Shown here: piece after piece, positions 1 to 9,175 of the stretch
Numbering within the stretch: position 1 is the stretch's first letter
How the letters are laid out: the number at the start of each line of letters is the position of its first letter
Origin: Gemmatimonadales bacterium
Lineage (GTDB): Bacteria; Gemmatimonadota; Gemmatimonadetes; Gemmatimonadales; GWC2-71-9
Assembly (NCBI GenBank): GCA_041390145.1
Contig: JAWKQM010000008.1
Span: forward strand, 111,236 to 175,235
Direction of reading: 5' to 3'
DNA length: 64,000 nucleotides
Program-made: the position numbers and the translations under genes
Notes under the pieces: model-generated
What the model saw: the letters and a program-made list of their open reading frames with translations, nothing else
What the model was told of the DNA's origin: nothing
Database searches by the model: none

Positions 1-1
1 C

Positions 2-1369
2 GACGTCCGGGTGGCGGGCACCTGGGAGGCGCCGACCCTGGACGGGTTCCTCGATATCCGGAACGGGCGCGGCTCGGTGCCCAGCCTGGGTGTGCGATAC
101 TCGAGCATCGTGGGGTACGCCCGGTTCATGGGCGACTCGCTCGCCCTTGACTCCCTCCTGCTCCGCAGCGCTCCCAACGACGGGTCGCTGCGTGCCAGCG
201 GCAGCGTTCGCTTCCGGCCGCTGACAAACCCGGTCCTCGACATTCGTTTGCTGGCGGCCGATTTCCTGGCGACCGACATCCGCGGCTTCCTGACGCTCAA
301 TGGCTCGGGCCGGATGCGCCTGACCGGCCCGTTCAGTTCACCGACGCTGACGGGCGGTGTGACCGCCAACAGCGGCGCCCTGTACTTTGCCGACCTCGTC
401 TCGAAGGACGTGGTCGACCTCGACGATCCCGAGTTCCGTGACCTGCTCGACGCCCGGTTCCAGCGGATGCTGCAGCGCGGATACACGACCCGCAACCGGT
501 TCATCGATTCGCTGCGGGTGGACAACCTCACCGTCCGGGTGGGCGACGCCTTCTGGCTTCGTTCCAACGAGGCGAACATCCAGCTCGGGGGCCAGGTCCG
601 GGTGGACAAGCTCCGCCGCGAGTACCGGGTGGACGGGCGGATGGACGCGCTCCGGGGCAACTACACGCTGGTCATCGGGCCGGTGCGGCGCGACTTCAAG
701 GTGCAGCAGGGGCAGGTGCGCTTCCTCGGCACGCCGGACCTGAACGCCGACCTCAACATCAAGGCCGAGCACACCGTGCGGCCCCTCGACGGGAGCCAGG
801 ATGTGCCCGTCATCGCCAACATCACCGGGACGCTGCTCGAGCCCAAGCTCGAGTTGACGTCCACGATCCTGCCGCCGATTTCCGAGACGAACCTGGTTTC
901 CTATCTGATGTTCCGCCGGCCGGCCTCGACGCTGCAGACCACCGGGGGCGCGCCCGGCGATCAGCAACAGGCGCTGAACCTGGGGCTGGCCTATCTCTCG
1001 AGCGCCGTGACGAGCGAACTCCAGCGGGCGCTCGTGACCGACCTGCGGGTGCCGGTGGACTACATTGAACTGCGGCCTGGCACGGCCGGGGGCGCCTACG
1101 GCTCCTCGACCGCCACCCAGCTGGCCGCCGGGTGGCAGATCGGTCGCAAGACGTTCCTCACGTTCAGCGCCGGCATCTGCACGACCGGCGGCGCCACCAG
1201 CTACAAGAACATCGGGGCGAGCTTCGAGTATCGCTTTGCGCGTGGCTTTCGCTTCCTCGCGAGCTTCGAGCCGTCGGCGTCCTGCACCGCCGACCAGCAG
1301 ACGGCGCCGCTCTCCACCAACGACAGGTACCAGGCCGGTCTCGACGTCCTCTGGGAGCAGGAGTTCTAG
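2..1369 (+). CDS. TamB-like translocation/assembly protein, C-terminal part (5' end cut by window)
   Basis: The frame is already open at the window edge, so this is only the last ~455 residues of a longer protein. It is rich in short alternating beta-strand segments and ends in an aromatic residue (WEQEF), as in the DUF490/TamB C-terminal domain. TamB family proteins span the periplasm, and their C-terminal domain works at the outer membrane with an Omp85 partner (family knowledge). A stretch around residues 285-310 (TSTILPPISETNLVSYLMF) and the later GxxYLSS-like segment resemble the conserved DUF490 tail. The stop TAG lies 1 nt before the GTG of the next gene. An Omp85-like barrel is encoded at 47.9-49.7 kb, but nothing shows the two are partners. 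Confidence 0.8.
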   Translation, partial: DVRVAGTWEAPTLDGFLDIRNGRGSVPSLGVRYSSIVGYARFMGDSLALDSLLLRSAPNDGSLRASGSVRFRPLTNPVLDIRLLAADFLATDIRGFLTLNGSGRMRLTGPFSSPTLTGGVTANSGALYFADLVSKDVVDLDDPEFRDLLDARFQRMLQRGYTTRNRFIDSLRVDNLTVRVGDAFWLRSNEANIQLGGQVRVDKLRREYRVDGRMDALRGNYTLVIGPVRRDFKVQQGQVRFLGTPDLNADLNIKAEHTVRPLDGSQDVPVIANITGTLLEPKLELTSTILPPISETNLVSYLMFRRPASTLQTTGGAPGDQQQALNLGLAYLSSAVTSELQRALVTDLRVPVDYIELRPGTAGGAYGSSTATQLAAGWQIGRKTFLTFSAGICTTGGATSYKNIGASFEYRFARGFRFLASFEPSASCTADQQTAPLSTNDRYQAGLDVLWEQEF

Positions 1370-1370
1370 C

Positions 1371-2270
1371 GTGCCACGTGCCCTCGTCATCACCAACCCC
1401 GCCGCCGCGCGGACCAAGCCGAAGACCGTGCGCGACGTGCGCGACGTGTTGCGACGTGGCGGGTGGCACGCCGAGGTGGTGGCAACCGGGGGCACGGGCG
1501 ACGCCCGCCGTCTGGCCGCCGAAGCGGTGGCGGCGGGCATGGACGCGGTGGCGGTGTTCGGCGGCGATGGCACGACGATGCAGGCCGCCTCGTCGCTGGT
1601 GGGGTCCGACGTTGCCCTGGCGCTCATCCCCGGTGGGACCGGCAATCTCCTCGCGGGTAACCTCCGCATCCCGTTCGTGGCGGGTCGGGCGGCCGAGGTG
1701 CTGGTCCGGGGCGTCTCGAAGCAGCTCGACCTCGGACGCCTCGACGACGCCACCGGCGTCCCGCATTACTTCGCGGTGGCGTGCGGGGCCGGATTCGATG
1801 CGCAGATCATGGCGGAGACCTCCAGCGCGCTGAAACAGCGCTGGGGCGTGGGCGCCTACATCGCAACCTCGCTGCGGCTGATCAGCCAGATGCGGAGCCA
1901 TTGCTATCACATCCGGGTGGATGGGGTGGAGTACGAGGCGAATGCGGCGGTCGTGATGGTGGCCAACTGTGCCGAGGTGCTGCCGCCGATCCTCCGCTTT
2001 GGTGAGGGCGTCCGTCCCGATGACGGATTGCTGGACGTGGTCGTGCTGCGCGCGGACGGGCTGGCGGATGGGGTCCAGGCGATCTGGCACTTCCTCCGCC
2101 GCGCCGACGGACCCGAGTCCCGGGTCGGCCACGTGCGGGGGCGCGAGATACACATCGAAACCGACGCGGTGGTCCCGGTGGAACTCGACGGCGACCTCGG
2201 CGGACAGACGCCGTTCACGGCGACGGTGGTCCCCGGCGCGATTCGCGTCATGGTGCCGGCGCCCGCATGA
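1371..2270 (+). CDS. Diacylglycerol kinase family lipid kinase
   Basis: A 299-residue protein of the DAGK catalytic family (DagK/YegS type), which phosphorylates diacylglycerol, sphingoid bases or related lipids with ATP at the inner membrane. The nucleotide-binding signature GGDGT lies at residues 64-68 and the second glycine motif PGGTGN at 87-92. N-terminal LVITNPAA is typical. I chose GTG 1371 because it gives the family's normal N terminus; the same frame stays open upstream only as read-through over the tamB-like gene. The stop overlaps the next ATG in an ATGA junction (2267-2270). The actual lipid substrate cannot be read from sequence. Confidence 0.88.
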   Translation: MPRALVITNPAAARTKPKTVRDVRDVLRRGGWHAEVVATGGTGDARRLAAEAVAAGMDAVAVFGGDGTTMQAASSLVGSDVALALIPGGTGNLLAGNLRIPFVAGRAAEVLVRGVSKQLDLGRLDDATGVPHYFAVACGAGFDAQIMAETSSALKQRWGVGAYIATSLRLISQMRSHCYHIRVDGVEYEANAAVVMVANCAEVLPPILRFGEGVRPDDGLLDVVVLRADGLADGVQAIWHFLRRADGPESRVGHVRGREIHIETDAVVPVELDGDLGGQTPFTATVVPGAIRVMVPAPA

Positions 2271-5200
2271 GCCGCCCCTATCGCGGCGGATCGCTGCCGG
2301 TCGAGGTGCTGGCCGCCATCGCCGAGGCGACGGCGCGCCTGCTGCCGCCGGAGGCCCTCTATGAGGTGCTGCGGGAGCAGGTCGCCAGCCTCGTGGACTG
2401 CGATGCGTTCTACGTGGCGCTCTACGAACCTGCCGCCGAGCGCCTCCGATTCGTGGCGCACACCGATCGCGGGGAGCGCCTGCCTCCCTCGGAGGCGCCC
2501 CTCGGCCGGGGGCCGACCAGCTGGGTGGTGCGTCACCGGCGAGTGCTTGCGCTCGGGCGCCCCGAGGCCATGGAAGCCACGCGGGGCAATGCATTCGGAT
2601 CCGCCGAGCCGAGTCAATCGGCCGTGCATGCCCCCATGATGCTGGGCGACCGCGTGATCGGGGTGCTGTCCACGCAATCGTACCGCGCCGATGCGTACGA
2701 CGACGACGCCGTCCACGTGGTGGCCGCGGTGGCGGCACACGCGGCCATCGCCATCCAGGCGACGCGCACCGTCGACAGCACCCGGGCCGCGGAGGCCATG
2801 GCGGTGGCCACGATCGCCGGCAGCGAGGCGCTCCGCGCCCTGGCCCACGACCTCTCCACCCTCGGCACCCTCGACGCGATGGTCGAACGTGGGCTGCAGG
2901 CGGCGCTCACCATCGGGCAGGCGGCCGGGGCGATGATCGCCGGACGGCCGGGCGAGCAGTTGCCGGGGTTGGTCGTGCTCGGCGCCCTCGGGCGGGAGGC
3001 GCGCCTCTACCGGGTCGGCGACGTCCTCGGCGAGCGTGATCCGCAGGTGGCCGTCTCCCGCAGCGGCGAGCTCCGCTCGAGCGAGGACCTCGAAGGTGAG
3101 CCGGAAGCGGCGCCGGACCCGCGGCGGCCGCGCCCACACCGGCCCGGAGCGATGGTCCCGATGCGGTTCGGTTCCGTGGTCACGGGGGTCCTCACGGTGT
3201 CGGGACCCGACGGGGCATGGTCCATCCCATCGCCCGATGCGCTTCTGCTGCTTCAGGCGGTGGGCGACCAGGTTGCGGCGGCCATCAGCGGATTGCGGCT
3301 CCGGGGCGAACTCCTGACGCGCCTCGACCAGATTGACGCGCTTGGGCGGGTGGCCCATGCGCTGACCGGCGTGGAAGACGCCGACCGCACGACGCACTTC
3401 CTGGTGGAAGAGGGGATGCGAGTCTTCAACGCGGAACGCACCGCCGTCTTCCTCCTCGACAGGAAAGCGCGGACGGCGTCCTGCCTCGCTCGCATCAACC
3501 TCTCCGCGGAGTATGCCCAGGCGCTCGAGCGGCAGTTCCATGCCCTGCCGGCCGCGTCGACCCTCCTCGACGGGCGGCCCGTCTTTGTGGAGCACGCCCG
3601 GAGCGACTTCGCCTCGCCCATGGCGGCGGCGGTGCAGGCGGAGGGGTACGCGTCGGTGGCCTTCCTTCCACTGGTCTTTGCCGACGAGACGATCGGGGTA
3701 CTGGCCTTCTTTCACGATCGGCCCCGGGAATACCTGTCGGAGGAACGCCGCCTGGCGGTGGCGTTTGCGGACCAGGCGGCGCTGGCCATTGGCAAGAGCC
3801 GCCTCTTCGACCTGGTCAGCCGCAGCCGGCGAGAGTGGGAGACGGCCTTTGACGCCGCCGCCACCGGGCTCGCCATCCTCGACGCACAGGGCCAGATCGC
3901 GCGGGCCAACCGGTTTGTCGCCGACCTGGCCGGTGTGGCCGTGACGGAGATTGTCGGGCGGTCGTTTCACGGGCTCTTTGTCGAGGGCGACGAAGCGCGG
4001 GAAGATCCCGTCGCGCTCTCGGCGAAGACGGGCTCGGGGGTGACCACCCTGCTGGAGTCGGCGGACGGCCGGTCGCTGGTGGTGACGGCCACGCCACTCC
4101 CCGAGGGGGGGCATGTGGTGGCGGTGGATGACGTGAGCCAGGTGCTGCGGTTGGAGCAGCGCTTCCGCCTCGTGGTCGAAGCGGCCCACGACGCCATCGT
4201 TCTTGCGGACGGGCAGGGAAACGTGCGGTTCGCCAACGCCGCCGCGGCCGACTTGTTCGGGAGTTCCGCCGAGGAGCTTAAGGGCCGCCTGCTGGCCGGG
4301 CTGATCCCGGGCGAGCCCCAGGGCGGAACGGGCTCGCGTCGGTTCGAGTCGTGCATTGTGCGGCCGGACGGCGGGGCCCGGTTGCTGTCGGTCTCGCTCG
4401 CGCCGCTGGGGACCGCGGAAGGCGAAGGGGGGTCGGTGGCGCTGATGCGCGATGTCACCCGCGAGCGGGTGGCGACCGACGAGCTCCGCCGTTCCGAAAT
4501 GCGGTATCGGGCATTGTTCGCCACCGTTCCGGTCGCCATCTTCACGCTGGACGAGGCAGGGGTCCTGCGTTCGGTCAATCCCGCGGCGCGGGCACTCGGC
4601 GGGTTCGAGGACGAGGCGCCCCGCCTTGAGGACTTCGTGGTGCCGGCGGAATCCGGGTACGTTGACAGGCAACTGGCAAAGGTGCGCGGGGGCGAGCCCC
4701 GGGAATTCGTCATGCACCTCCGGCGGCCCGACGGGACGGTCCGGGAGGCGGAGGTCGTGGCGGTGCCGGCGGCCGGTGAGGAGGCCGGCGCGCCCCTGGT
4801 GCTCGCCATCGCCCGCGACGTGACCGACGAACAGCGGCTGCGGGAACAACTCGGGCATACCGAAAAGCTGGCGGCGCTGGGGCGCCTGGTGAGCGGCGTG
4901 GCGCACGAGTTGAACAACCCCCTGGCCGGGATCAGCGCGCTGGCGCAGGCGCTCATTCTCGATGAGCCGCTCGACGACGGGAGCCAGCGGGTGGTAGAGA
5001 GCATCCGGGTTGAGGCGACGCGCGCGGCCCAGATCGTGACCGACCTCCTGGCGTTCGCCCGGCAGCGGCCACTCCGCCGGGCTGAGGTGGACCTGGGCGC
5101 ACTGGTCCGGGATGTGATCGATACCAATGGCGAACGGATCGGCCGGTGGGCACTCGAGTGTGCGCCGGACCTGCCCGCCGCCCACGCCGACCCCGACCAG

Positions 5201-5533
5201 ATCCGGCAGGTGGTGCTGAACCTGCTGTCCAACGGGGCGCACGCGATGCGCGCCACGGGAGCGAGCGGGACAGTGCGCGTCTGGGCCGACGGCCCCCTCC
5301 TGCTGCTTGAGGTCCTCGATGACGGGCCGGGTATTCCGCCGGACGTGATGGCGCGTATCTTCGAACCATTCTTCACGACCAAGCCGGCCGGGGAGGGCAC
5401 CGGGCTCGGGCTCTCGATTTCCCACGGGATCATCCGTGCCCACGGCGGCGACATCCGCGCCGAGAACCGTCCGGGAGGCGGGGCGCGCTTCTGGTTCGAA
5501 CTCCCGCGGCATCCTGGCCGCGGTGCGAGGTGA
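2267..5533 (+). CDS. Multi-sensor histidine kinase (three GAF, three PAS domains)
   Basis: A 1088-residue soluble-looking sensor kinase without obvious membrane segments. Order by sequence character: GAF-like ~10-165, second GAF-like ~190-345, third GAF ~355-510, PAS ~517-620, PAS ~622-740, PAS ~745-860, HisKA ~870-935 and HATPase ~970-1085. The phospho-acceptor is His880 in SGVAHELNNPLAG. The N box carries Asn989 (NLLSNGAHAM); DDGPGIP and GTGLGLSISHG are the G boxes. The HELNNPL H-box is typical of kinases paired with NtrC-type regulators, and such a regulator follows 4 bp downstream. The ligand of the sensor stack is unknown; cytosolic small molecules or redox state are possible. Confidence 0.92.
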   Translation: MSRPYRGGSLPVEVLAAIAEATARLLPPEALYEVLREQVASLVDCDAFYVALYEPAAERLRFVAHTDRGERLPPSEAPLGRGPTSWVVRHRRVLALGRPEAMEATRGNAFGSAEPSQSAVHAPMMLGDRVIGVLSTQSYRADAYDDDAVHVVAAVAAHAAIAIQATRTVDSTRAAEAMAVATIAGSEALRALAHDLSTLGTLDAMVERGLQAALTIGQAAGAMIAGRPGEQLPGLVVLGALGREARLYRVGDVLGERDPQVAVSRSGELRSSEDLEGEPEAAPDPRRPRPHRPGAMVPMRFGSVVTGVLTVSGPDGAWSIPSPDALLLLQAVGDQVAAAISGLRLRGELLTRLDQIDALGRVAHALTGVEDADRTTHFLVEEGMRVFNAERTAVFLLDRKARTASCLARINLSAEYAQALERQFHALPAASTLLDGRPVFVEHARSDFASPMAAAVQAEGYASVAFLPLVFADETIGVLAFFHDRPREYLSEERRLAVAFADQAALAIGKSRLFDLVSRSRREWETAFDAAATGLAILDAQGQIARANRFVADLAGVAVTEIVGRSFHGLFVEGDEAREDPVALSAKTGSGVTTLLESADGRSLVVTATPLPEGGHVVAVDDVSQVLRLEQRFRLVVEAAHDAIVLADGQGNVRFANAAAADLFGSSAEELKGRLLAGLIPGEPQGGTGSRRFESCIVRPDGGARLLSVSLAPLGTAEGEGGSVALMRDVTRERVATDELRRSEMRYRALFATVPVAIFTLDEAGVLRSVNPAARALGGFEDEAPRLEDFVVPAESGYVDRQLAKVRGGEPREFVMHLRRPDGTVREAEVVAVPAAGEEAGAPLVLAIARDVTDEQRLREQLGHTEKLAALGRLVSGVAHELNNPLAGISALAQALILDEPLDDGSQRVVESIRVEATRAAQIVTDLLAFARQRPLRRAEVDLGALVRDVIDTNGERIGRWALECAPDLPAAHADPDQIRQVVLNLLSNGAHAMRATGASGTVRVWADGPLLLLEVLDDGPGIPPDVMARIFEPFFTTKPAGEGTGLGLSISHGIIRAHGGDIRAENRPGGGARFWFELPRHPGRGAR

Positions 5534-5537
5534 GACG

Positions 5538-6884
5538 ATGATCGGTTCCGTACTACTGATCGATGACGACACGGACGTGCTGCGCGCCATCGGCAACTAC
5601 TTCGAGCAGCTCGGCTGGGAGGTCACCCGCGAACTCAGCGGGGAGGCCGGGCTCGCCACGTTCGATCGCCTGCACCCCGACGTCGTGATGCTCGACCTTC
5701 ATCTCCCGGGGATGGACGGCCTCGAGGTGCTCGAGAAGCTCCGGGAACGCGACGCCGGCGTCATTCTCCTGACCGGCAACAGCGACGTCCCCACCGCGGT
5801 GCGGGCCATGCAGCTCGGCGCCGAGAACTTCCTGTCCAAGCCGGTGGACATGACGCACCTGTCGGCCGCGGCCGCGCGGGTGGCGGACAAGGCGCGGCTC
5901 CGCCGCGTCAACGAGGCGCTAGTCAACCATGGCGGCGCGGGGCACGGGCTCGACTCCCTCGGCGGCTCGGCCACGATGAAGGCCTTCGCCCACCAGATTT
6001 CGCTCCTCGCGCAGAGCGAGCGGACCACCGTGCTCCTCCTTGGGGAGAGCGGCAGCGGCAAGGGGTGGGTCGCACGGATGATCCACAACCTCGGCCCCCG
6101 GGCACGGATGCCGTTCGTGGAGGTCAACTGCGCCGGCCTGAGTGCCACCTTCCTCGACTCCGAACTGTTCGGGCACGAGAAGGGGGCGTTCACCGACGCG
6201 AAGGACCGCAAGCAGGGGCTCTTCGAAATCGCCGACCGCGGCACGATCTTTCTCGACGAAATCGGGGACCTGTCGCTGGAGCTCCAGCCCAAGCTGCTGA
6301 AGGTGCTGGAGACGAAGACCTTCCGCCGGCTGGGCGGCACGCGGGAAATCTCGGTGGATGTCCGGTTGATCGCCGCCACGAACAAGGATCTGTCGGCGGA
6401 AGTGGAGGCGGGCCGGTTCCGCGAGGACCTCTACTATCGCCTCAGCGTGATGCCCGTGCGGCTGCCGGCGGTCCGGGAACGCTCGCGGGACGATCGCCTG
6501 GCGCTGATCACGCGGATCTTCAACGACCTCCGCACGGAGCTCCCCGATGGTCCGCCGGAAATCGGCGCGGAGGCTCTCGAGCGGCTGCTGGGCTATGGCT
6601 GGCCCGGCAACGTGCGCGAGATGCGGAACGTGCTCGAGCGTGCCCTGATCCTCGGCCGGGGACAGGCGGGAATCGGCGTCGAGCACCTGCCAGGCGAATT
6701 CCGCGCCCGGCCGGGACCGGGCGACCGACGGCACACCCCGCTGGCCCTCGAGGAGCTGGAGCGGCAGCACATTGAGCGAACCCTCCGGCACCATGGAGGC
6801 AATCGCACGCGCTCAGCCCTGGAGCTGGGCATTTCGCGCGCAACGCTGATCAACAAGATCAAACGCTGGAACCTGGACATCTGA
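5538..6884 (+). CDS. Sigma54-type response regulator (receiver-AAA+-Fis HTH)
   Basis: A 448-residue NtrC-family activator, presumably the partner of the kinase upstream. The receiver has the acidic pair near residues 9-11, phospho-acceptor Asp53 and Lys101. The AAA+ domain has Walker A GESGSGKG at 169-176 and Walker B FLDEIGD at 238-244. The C terminus is a Fis-type helix-turn-helix (RSALELGISRATLINKI). The loop that contacts sigma54 reads GAFTDA (216-221) rather than the usual GAFTGA; activity is probably retained but should not be assumed. ATG 5538 gives a standard receiver start; an upstream in-frame ATG at 5436 would add residues copied from the kinase region. Confidence 0.93.
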   Translation: MIGSVLLIDDDTDVLRAIGNYFEQLGWEVTRELSGEAGLATFDRLHPDVVMLDLHLPGMDGLEVLEKLRERDAGVILLTGNSDVPTAVRAMQLGAENFLSKPVDMTHLSAAAARVADKARLRRVNEALVNHGGAGHGLDSLGGSATMKAFAHQISLLAQSERTTVLLLGESGSGKGWVARMIHNLGPRARMPFVEVNCAGLSATFLDSELFGHEKGAFTDAKDRKQGLFEIADRGTIFLDEIGDLSLELQPKLLKVLETKTFRRLGGTREISVDVRLIAATNKDLSAEVEAGRFREDLYYRLSVMPVRLPAVRERSRDDRLALITRIFNDLRTELPDGPPEIGAEALERLLGYGWPGNVREMRNVLERALILGRGQAGIGVEHLPGEFRARPGPGDRRHTPLALEELERQHIERTLRHHGGNRTRSALELGISRATLINKIKRWNLDI

Positions 6885-6895
6885 GCGGAGGCCGC

Positions 6896-7075
6896 ATGGC
6901 GGAAATCCACGAACACGACGCGATGCAGTGCCGCGCCTGCGGCCGGGAGGAGCGTGCGTCCGAGGGGTATCCCTGCATCGATTGCGGCACCTTCATCTGC
7001 CTCATCTGCGCGTTCCGGGGCGTGGAACGCTGCGCCCCCTGCCAGGCGAAGCACGCCAAGGCCAGCCCGGCGTGA
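6896..7075 (+). CDS. Small Cys-rich protein with four CxxC pairs
   Basis: A 59-residue open frame beginning ATG 6896 (MAEIHEHDAMQCRACG) and ending TGA 7075. It contains four CxxC pairs: C12/C15, C27/C30, C35/C38 and C46/C49, plus His5, His7 and His53. Such spacing suggests binding of one or two zinc ions, as in cross-braced zinc-finger or B-box-like folds. It is preceded by a GGAGG at 6887-6891 placed to act as a ribosome site, and its stop overlaps the next GTG start in a GTGA junction, both supporting a real gene. I do not recognise a named family. It may be an accessory to the regulator or hydrolase next to it; function unknown. Confidence 0.7.
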   Translation: MAEIHEHDAMQCRACGREERASEGYPCIDCGTFICLICAFRGVERCAPCQAKHAKASPA

Positions 7076-7866
7076 ACTCTGTCATTGCGCACGCCGCGGT
7101 GGCTCCCGTGTTCCGGGAGGCGTCACTGCGGACCGAGCAGGTCACGCAACTGGTGATGGGTGAAACGGCCGACCTGCTCGAGACCACCGGTACCTGGTAC
7201 CGGATCCGGACCGCCGTGGACCACTACGAAGGGTGGGTCCACCGGGGATACATCCGCGACGTGACCGCGGAGGAGGCGGTCCGGTGGCGGGAGGAGGCCA
7301 CGGGGTGGTCAACGGGCGCGGAGATCGAGACGACGGCGGGCCGTCGGCGAGTTCCGGTGCGTGCCCGCGCAGTACTGGAGCACGGCCGGATTCGCCTGCC
7401 CGACGGCACCAGCGGCTCGCTGACGCAGGGGCACATGCTGCCCGCCGATGAACTCCGGCGCTTGGCGCGGACCGTGCCGGCCGAACAGTGGGCGCTGGAG
7501 ACGTTCTCCGGCGCGCCGTACCAGTGGGGTGGACTCACCGAGTGCGGCGTCGACTGTTCGGGACTGGTGCAGACCACCTTCGCGGCGCGCGGGGTACCGC
7601 TGCCGCGCGATTCGTCGGCGCAGGCGCTGGTCGGCGCGGAGGTGGCACGCGACGCGATCGCCCCTGGAGACCTGCTCTTCTTCAGCGAGAACGGCCGGAG
7701 CGTGACCCACGTGGCCTTTGCCGCCGAGGACGACACGCTGGTCCACTCGACCGTGTCGTGCGGCGGTGTGCTCCGGGAGTCGTGGGCCCCGGGGCATCGG
7801 GCGGCGCACCTCCGGGAGTTGTTCGTGACCGCCCGTCGTGTTCCGGGAGCCGCCGCCTCCGAATGA
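7072..7866 (+). CDS. C40 (NlpC/P60) peptidase with SH3-like domain
   Basis: A 264-residue cell-wall hydrolase candidate. The N-terminal half (~1-130) is SH3b-like (LVMGETADLLETTGTWYRI, with GWVHRGYI). The C-terminal NlpC/P60 domain carries the nucleophile Cys162 in DCSGLVQ, His213 in VTHVAF and a third polar residue near His225 (LVHST). The family cleaves D-gamma-glutamyl-diaminopimelate links in peptidoglycan stems. No signal peptide is visible from GTG 7072; the protein could act on recycled peptides in the cytoplasm, as YkfC-type enzymes do. GTG 7072 is chosen because it overlaps the previous stop (GTGA). The end overlaps the next ATG. Confidence 0.87.
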   Translation: MNSVIAHAAVAPVFREASLRTEQVTQLVMGETADLLETTGTWYRIRTAVDHYEGWVHRGYIRDVTAEEAVRWREEATGWSTGAEIETTAGRRRVPVRARAVLEHGRIRLPDGTSGSLTQGHMLPADELRRLARTVPAEQWALETFSGAPYQWGGLTECGVDCSGLVQTTFAARGVPLPRDSSAQALVGAEVARDAIAPGDLLFFSENGRSVTHVAFAAEDDTLVHSTVSCGGVLRESWAPGHRAAHLRELFVTARRVPGAAASE

Positions 7867-8561
7867 CTCGCCTTCTCGTCCTCTTCGACATCGACGGCAC
7901 ACTCTTGCTTACCCCCGGCGCGGGCCGGCGGGCGATCACCGCGGCCCTGGCCGACCGGATGATCGATGCCCGGGTGTGGGAGGAGATCCGGTTCGACGGC
8001 AAGACCGATCCGCAGATCGTACGCGAAATGCTCGAGGCGGCGGGCGATGCCTCGGCGGGCGATCCCCTGGCCGTGACGGAGATCCTGGAACGCTACCTGG
8101 TGCTCCTCGAGGCGGAACTGGCCCGCACGCCGGGACGGACGCGCGTCCTTCCCGGCGTGTCCATGCTGCTGGACCGGCTCGAGGCCGAGGAAGACGTCGT
8201 GCTCGGATTGCTGACCGGCAACATCGCGCCGGGCGCCGGGTTGAAGTTGCGCTCCGGTGGACTCGACCCCACTCGCTTCCGGGTCGGCGCATACGGTTCC
8301 GATTCCTCCCACCGCCCCGACCTGCCGGCCATCGCCGCCGAGCGCGCCGCACCGATCTTCGGGCGGGTGCCTGAAGGCGAGACGGTGATCATCGTCGGCG
8401 ACACGCCCGCCGATGTCACCTGCGGTCGCGCGATCGGCGCCCGCGCGGTGGCGGTGGCCACCGGGAGCTATGCCGTATCCGAGCTCCGCGACGCCGGCGC
8501 GCGTGTTGCCTTCGAGGACCTGTCCGATACCGACGCCGTCCTGGAGGCCATCCTCCGATGA
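7863..8561 (+). CDS. HAD-superfamily hydrolase (phosphatase-like)
   Basis: A 232-residue haloacid dehalogenase-type hydrolase. Motif I is FDIDGT with nucleophile Asp9 and acid/base Asp11; motif II is LLTGN; motif IV is VGDTPADV. A helical cap insert (~residues 15-90) makes it a subfamily I, phosphoglycolate-phosphatase-like enzyme that would hydrolyse a small phosphoester with Mg2+. The substrate cannot be told from sequence. ATG 7863 overlaps the stop of the C40 gene by 4 nt (ATGA) and the gene's own stop overlaps the next start the same way, so it is probably translated from the same message. Confidence 0.88.
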   Translation: MTRLLVLFDIDGTLLLTPGAGRRAITAALADRMIDARVWEEIRFDGKTDPQIVREMLEAAGDASAGDPLAVTEILERYLVLLEAELARTPGRTRVLPGVSMLLDRLEAEEDVVLGLLTGNIAPGAGLKLRSGGLDPTRFRVGAYGSDSSHRPDLPAIAAERAAPIFGRVPEGETVIIVGDTPADVTCGRAIGARAVAVATGSYAVSELRDAGARVAFEDLSDTDAVLEAILR

Positions 8562-9175
8562 GTACCGTTTCCGGGGCACACCCGGAGCTGGAACTGAAGG
8601 CGGTGGTGCCGGATCCCGCGCTGCTGCGGCGTCACCTGGTGGAGTCGGGGGCCGAGTCCACGTTCCGGGGGTTGATGGAAGACCGGAACTTCGATCGGGA
8701 CGGCGCCCTGCGGGAGCGTGACGAAGTCCTCCGCATCCGGACCTGGAAACCGGAGGGAGCGCCGGCCCGCACGCAGATGGCATGGAAGGGAGCGACGCGG
8801 CGATCGCCGGAAGGATACAAGCTGCGTGACGAGCTGGAGTGCGCAATCGAGGGGGACGGTGGGATTGCGGCAGGGATCCTGACCGCGCTGGGCTATCGCG
8901 TCACCAAGTCGGTGGACCGCTTCGTCGAGGTCTACCGGGTGCACGGCGCCGAGGTGCGGCTCGAGTGGTATCCGCAGATGGATGTGCTGGTGGAAGTAGA
9001 GGGGACGGCGGCGGCCATCGAAGCGGCGCTGGGGGTGACGGGCCTGCCGCGTGTGGCGTTTGAACCGGAGCCGCTGGTCGAGTTTGTCCGTCGCTATGAG
9101 GAGCGATCCGGGGAGCGGGCGGCGCTGGCCGTGGCCGACCTGAAGGGAGGGCGACCGCTGTGGGATCGTCGGTGA
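8558..9175 (+). CDS. CYTH-domain protein (class IV adenylate cyclase / thiamine triphosphatase fold)
   Basis: A 205-residue protein of the CYTH superfamily. The ExExK signature is present as ELELK at residues 10-14, and later Arg/Lys and Glu-rich strands (LRIRTW, RDELECAIEG, RVHGAEVRLEWYP) follow the triphosphate-tunnel pattern. Members are class IV adenylate cyclases, thiamine triphosphatases or inorganic triphosphatases; sequence alone does not separate these. It lies in the overlapped run, starting inside the HAD gene's stop codon, and its last 16 nt overlap the start of the next gene. Confidence 0.82.
   Translation: MSTVSGAHPELELKAVVPDPALLRRHLVESGAESTFRGLMEDRNFDRDGALRERDEVLRIRTWKPEGAPARTQMAWKGATRRSPEGYKLRDELECAIEGDGGIAAGILTALGYRVTKSVDRFVEVYRVHGAEVRLEWYPQMDVLVEVEGTAAAIEAALGVTGLPRVAFEPEPLVEFVRRYEERSGERAALAVADLKGGRPLWDRR

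Noticed and set aside
1907..5596. A 1229-codon open frame on the minus strand opposite the multi-sensor kinase
   Set aside because: It is an antisense shadow: high GC leaves stops rare, the translation is low-complexity Arg/Pro/Gly/His text, and the plus strand encodes a motif-complete kinase.
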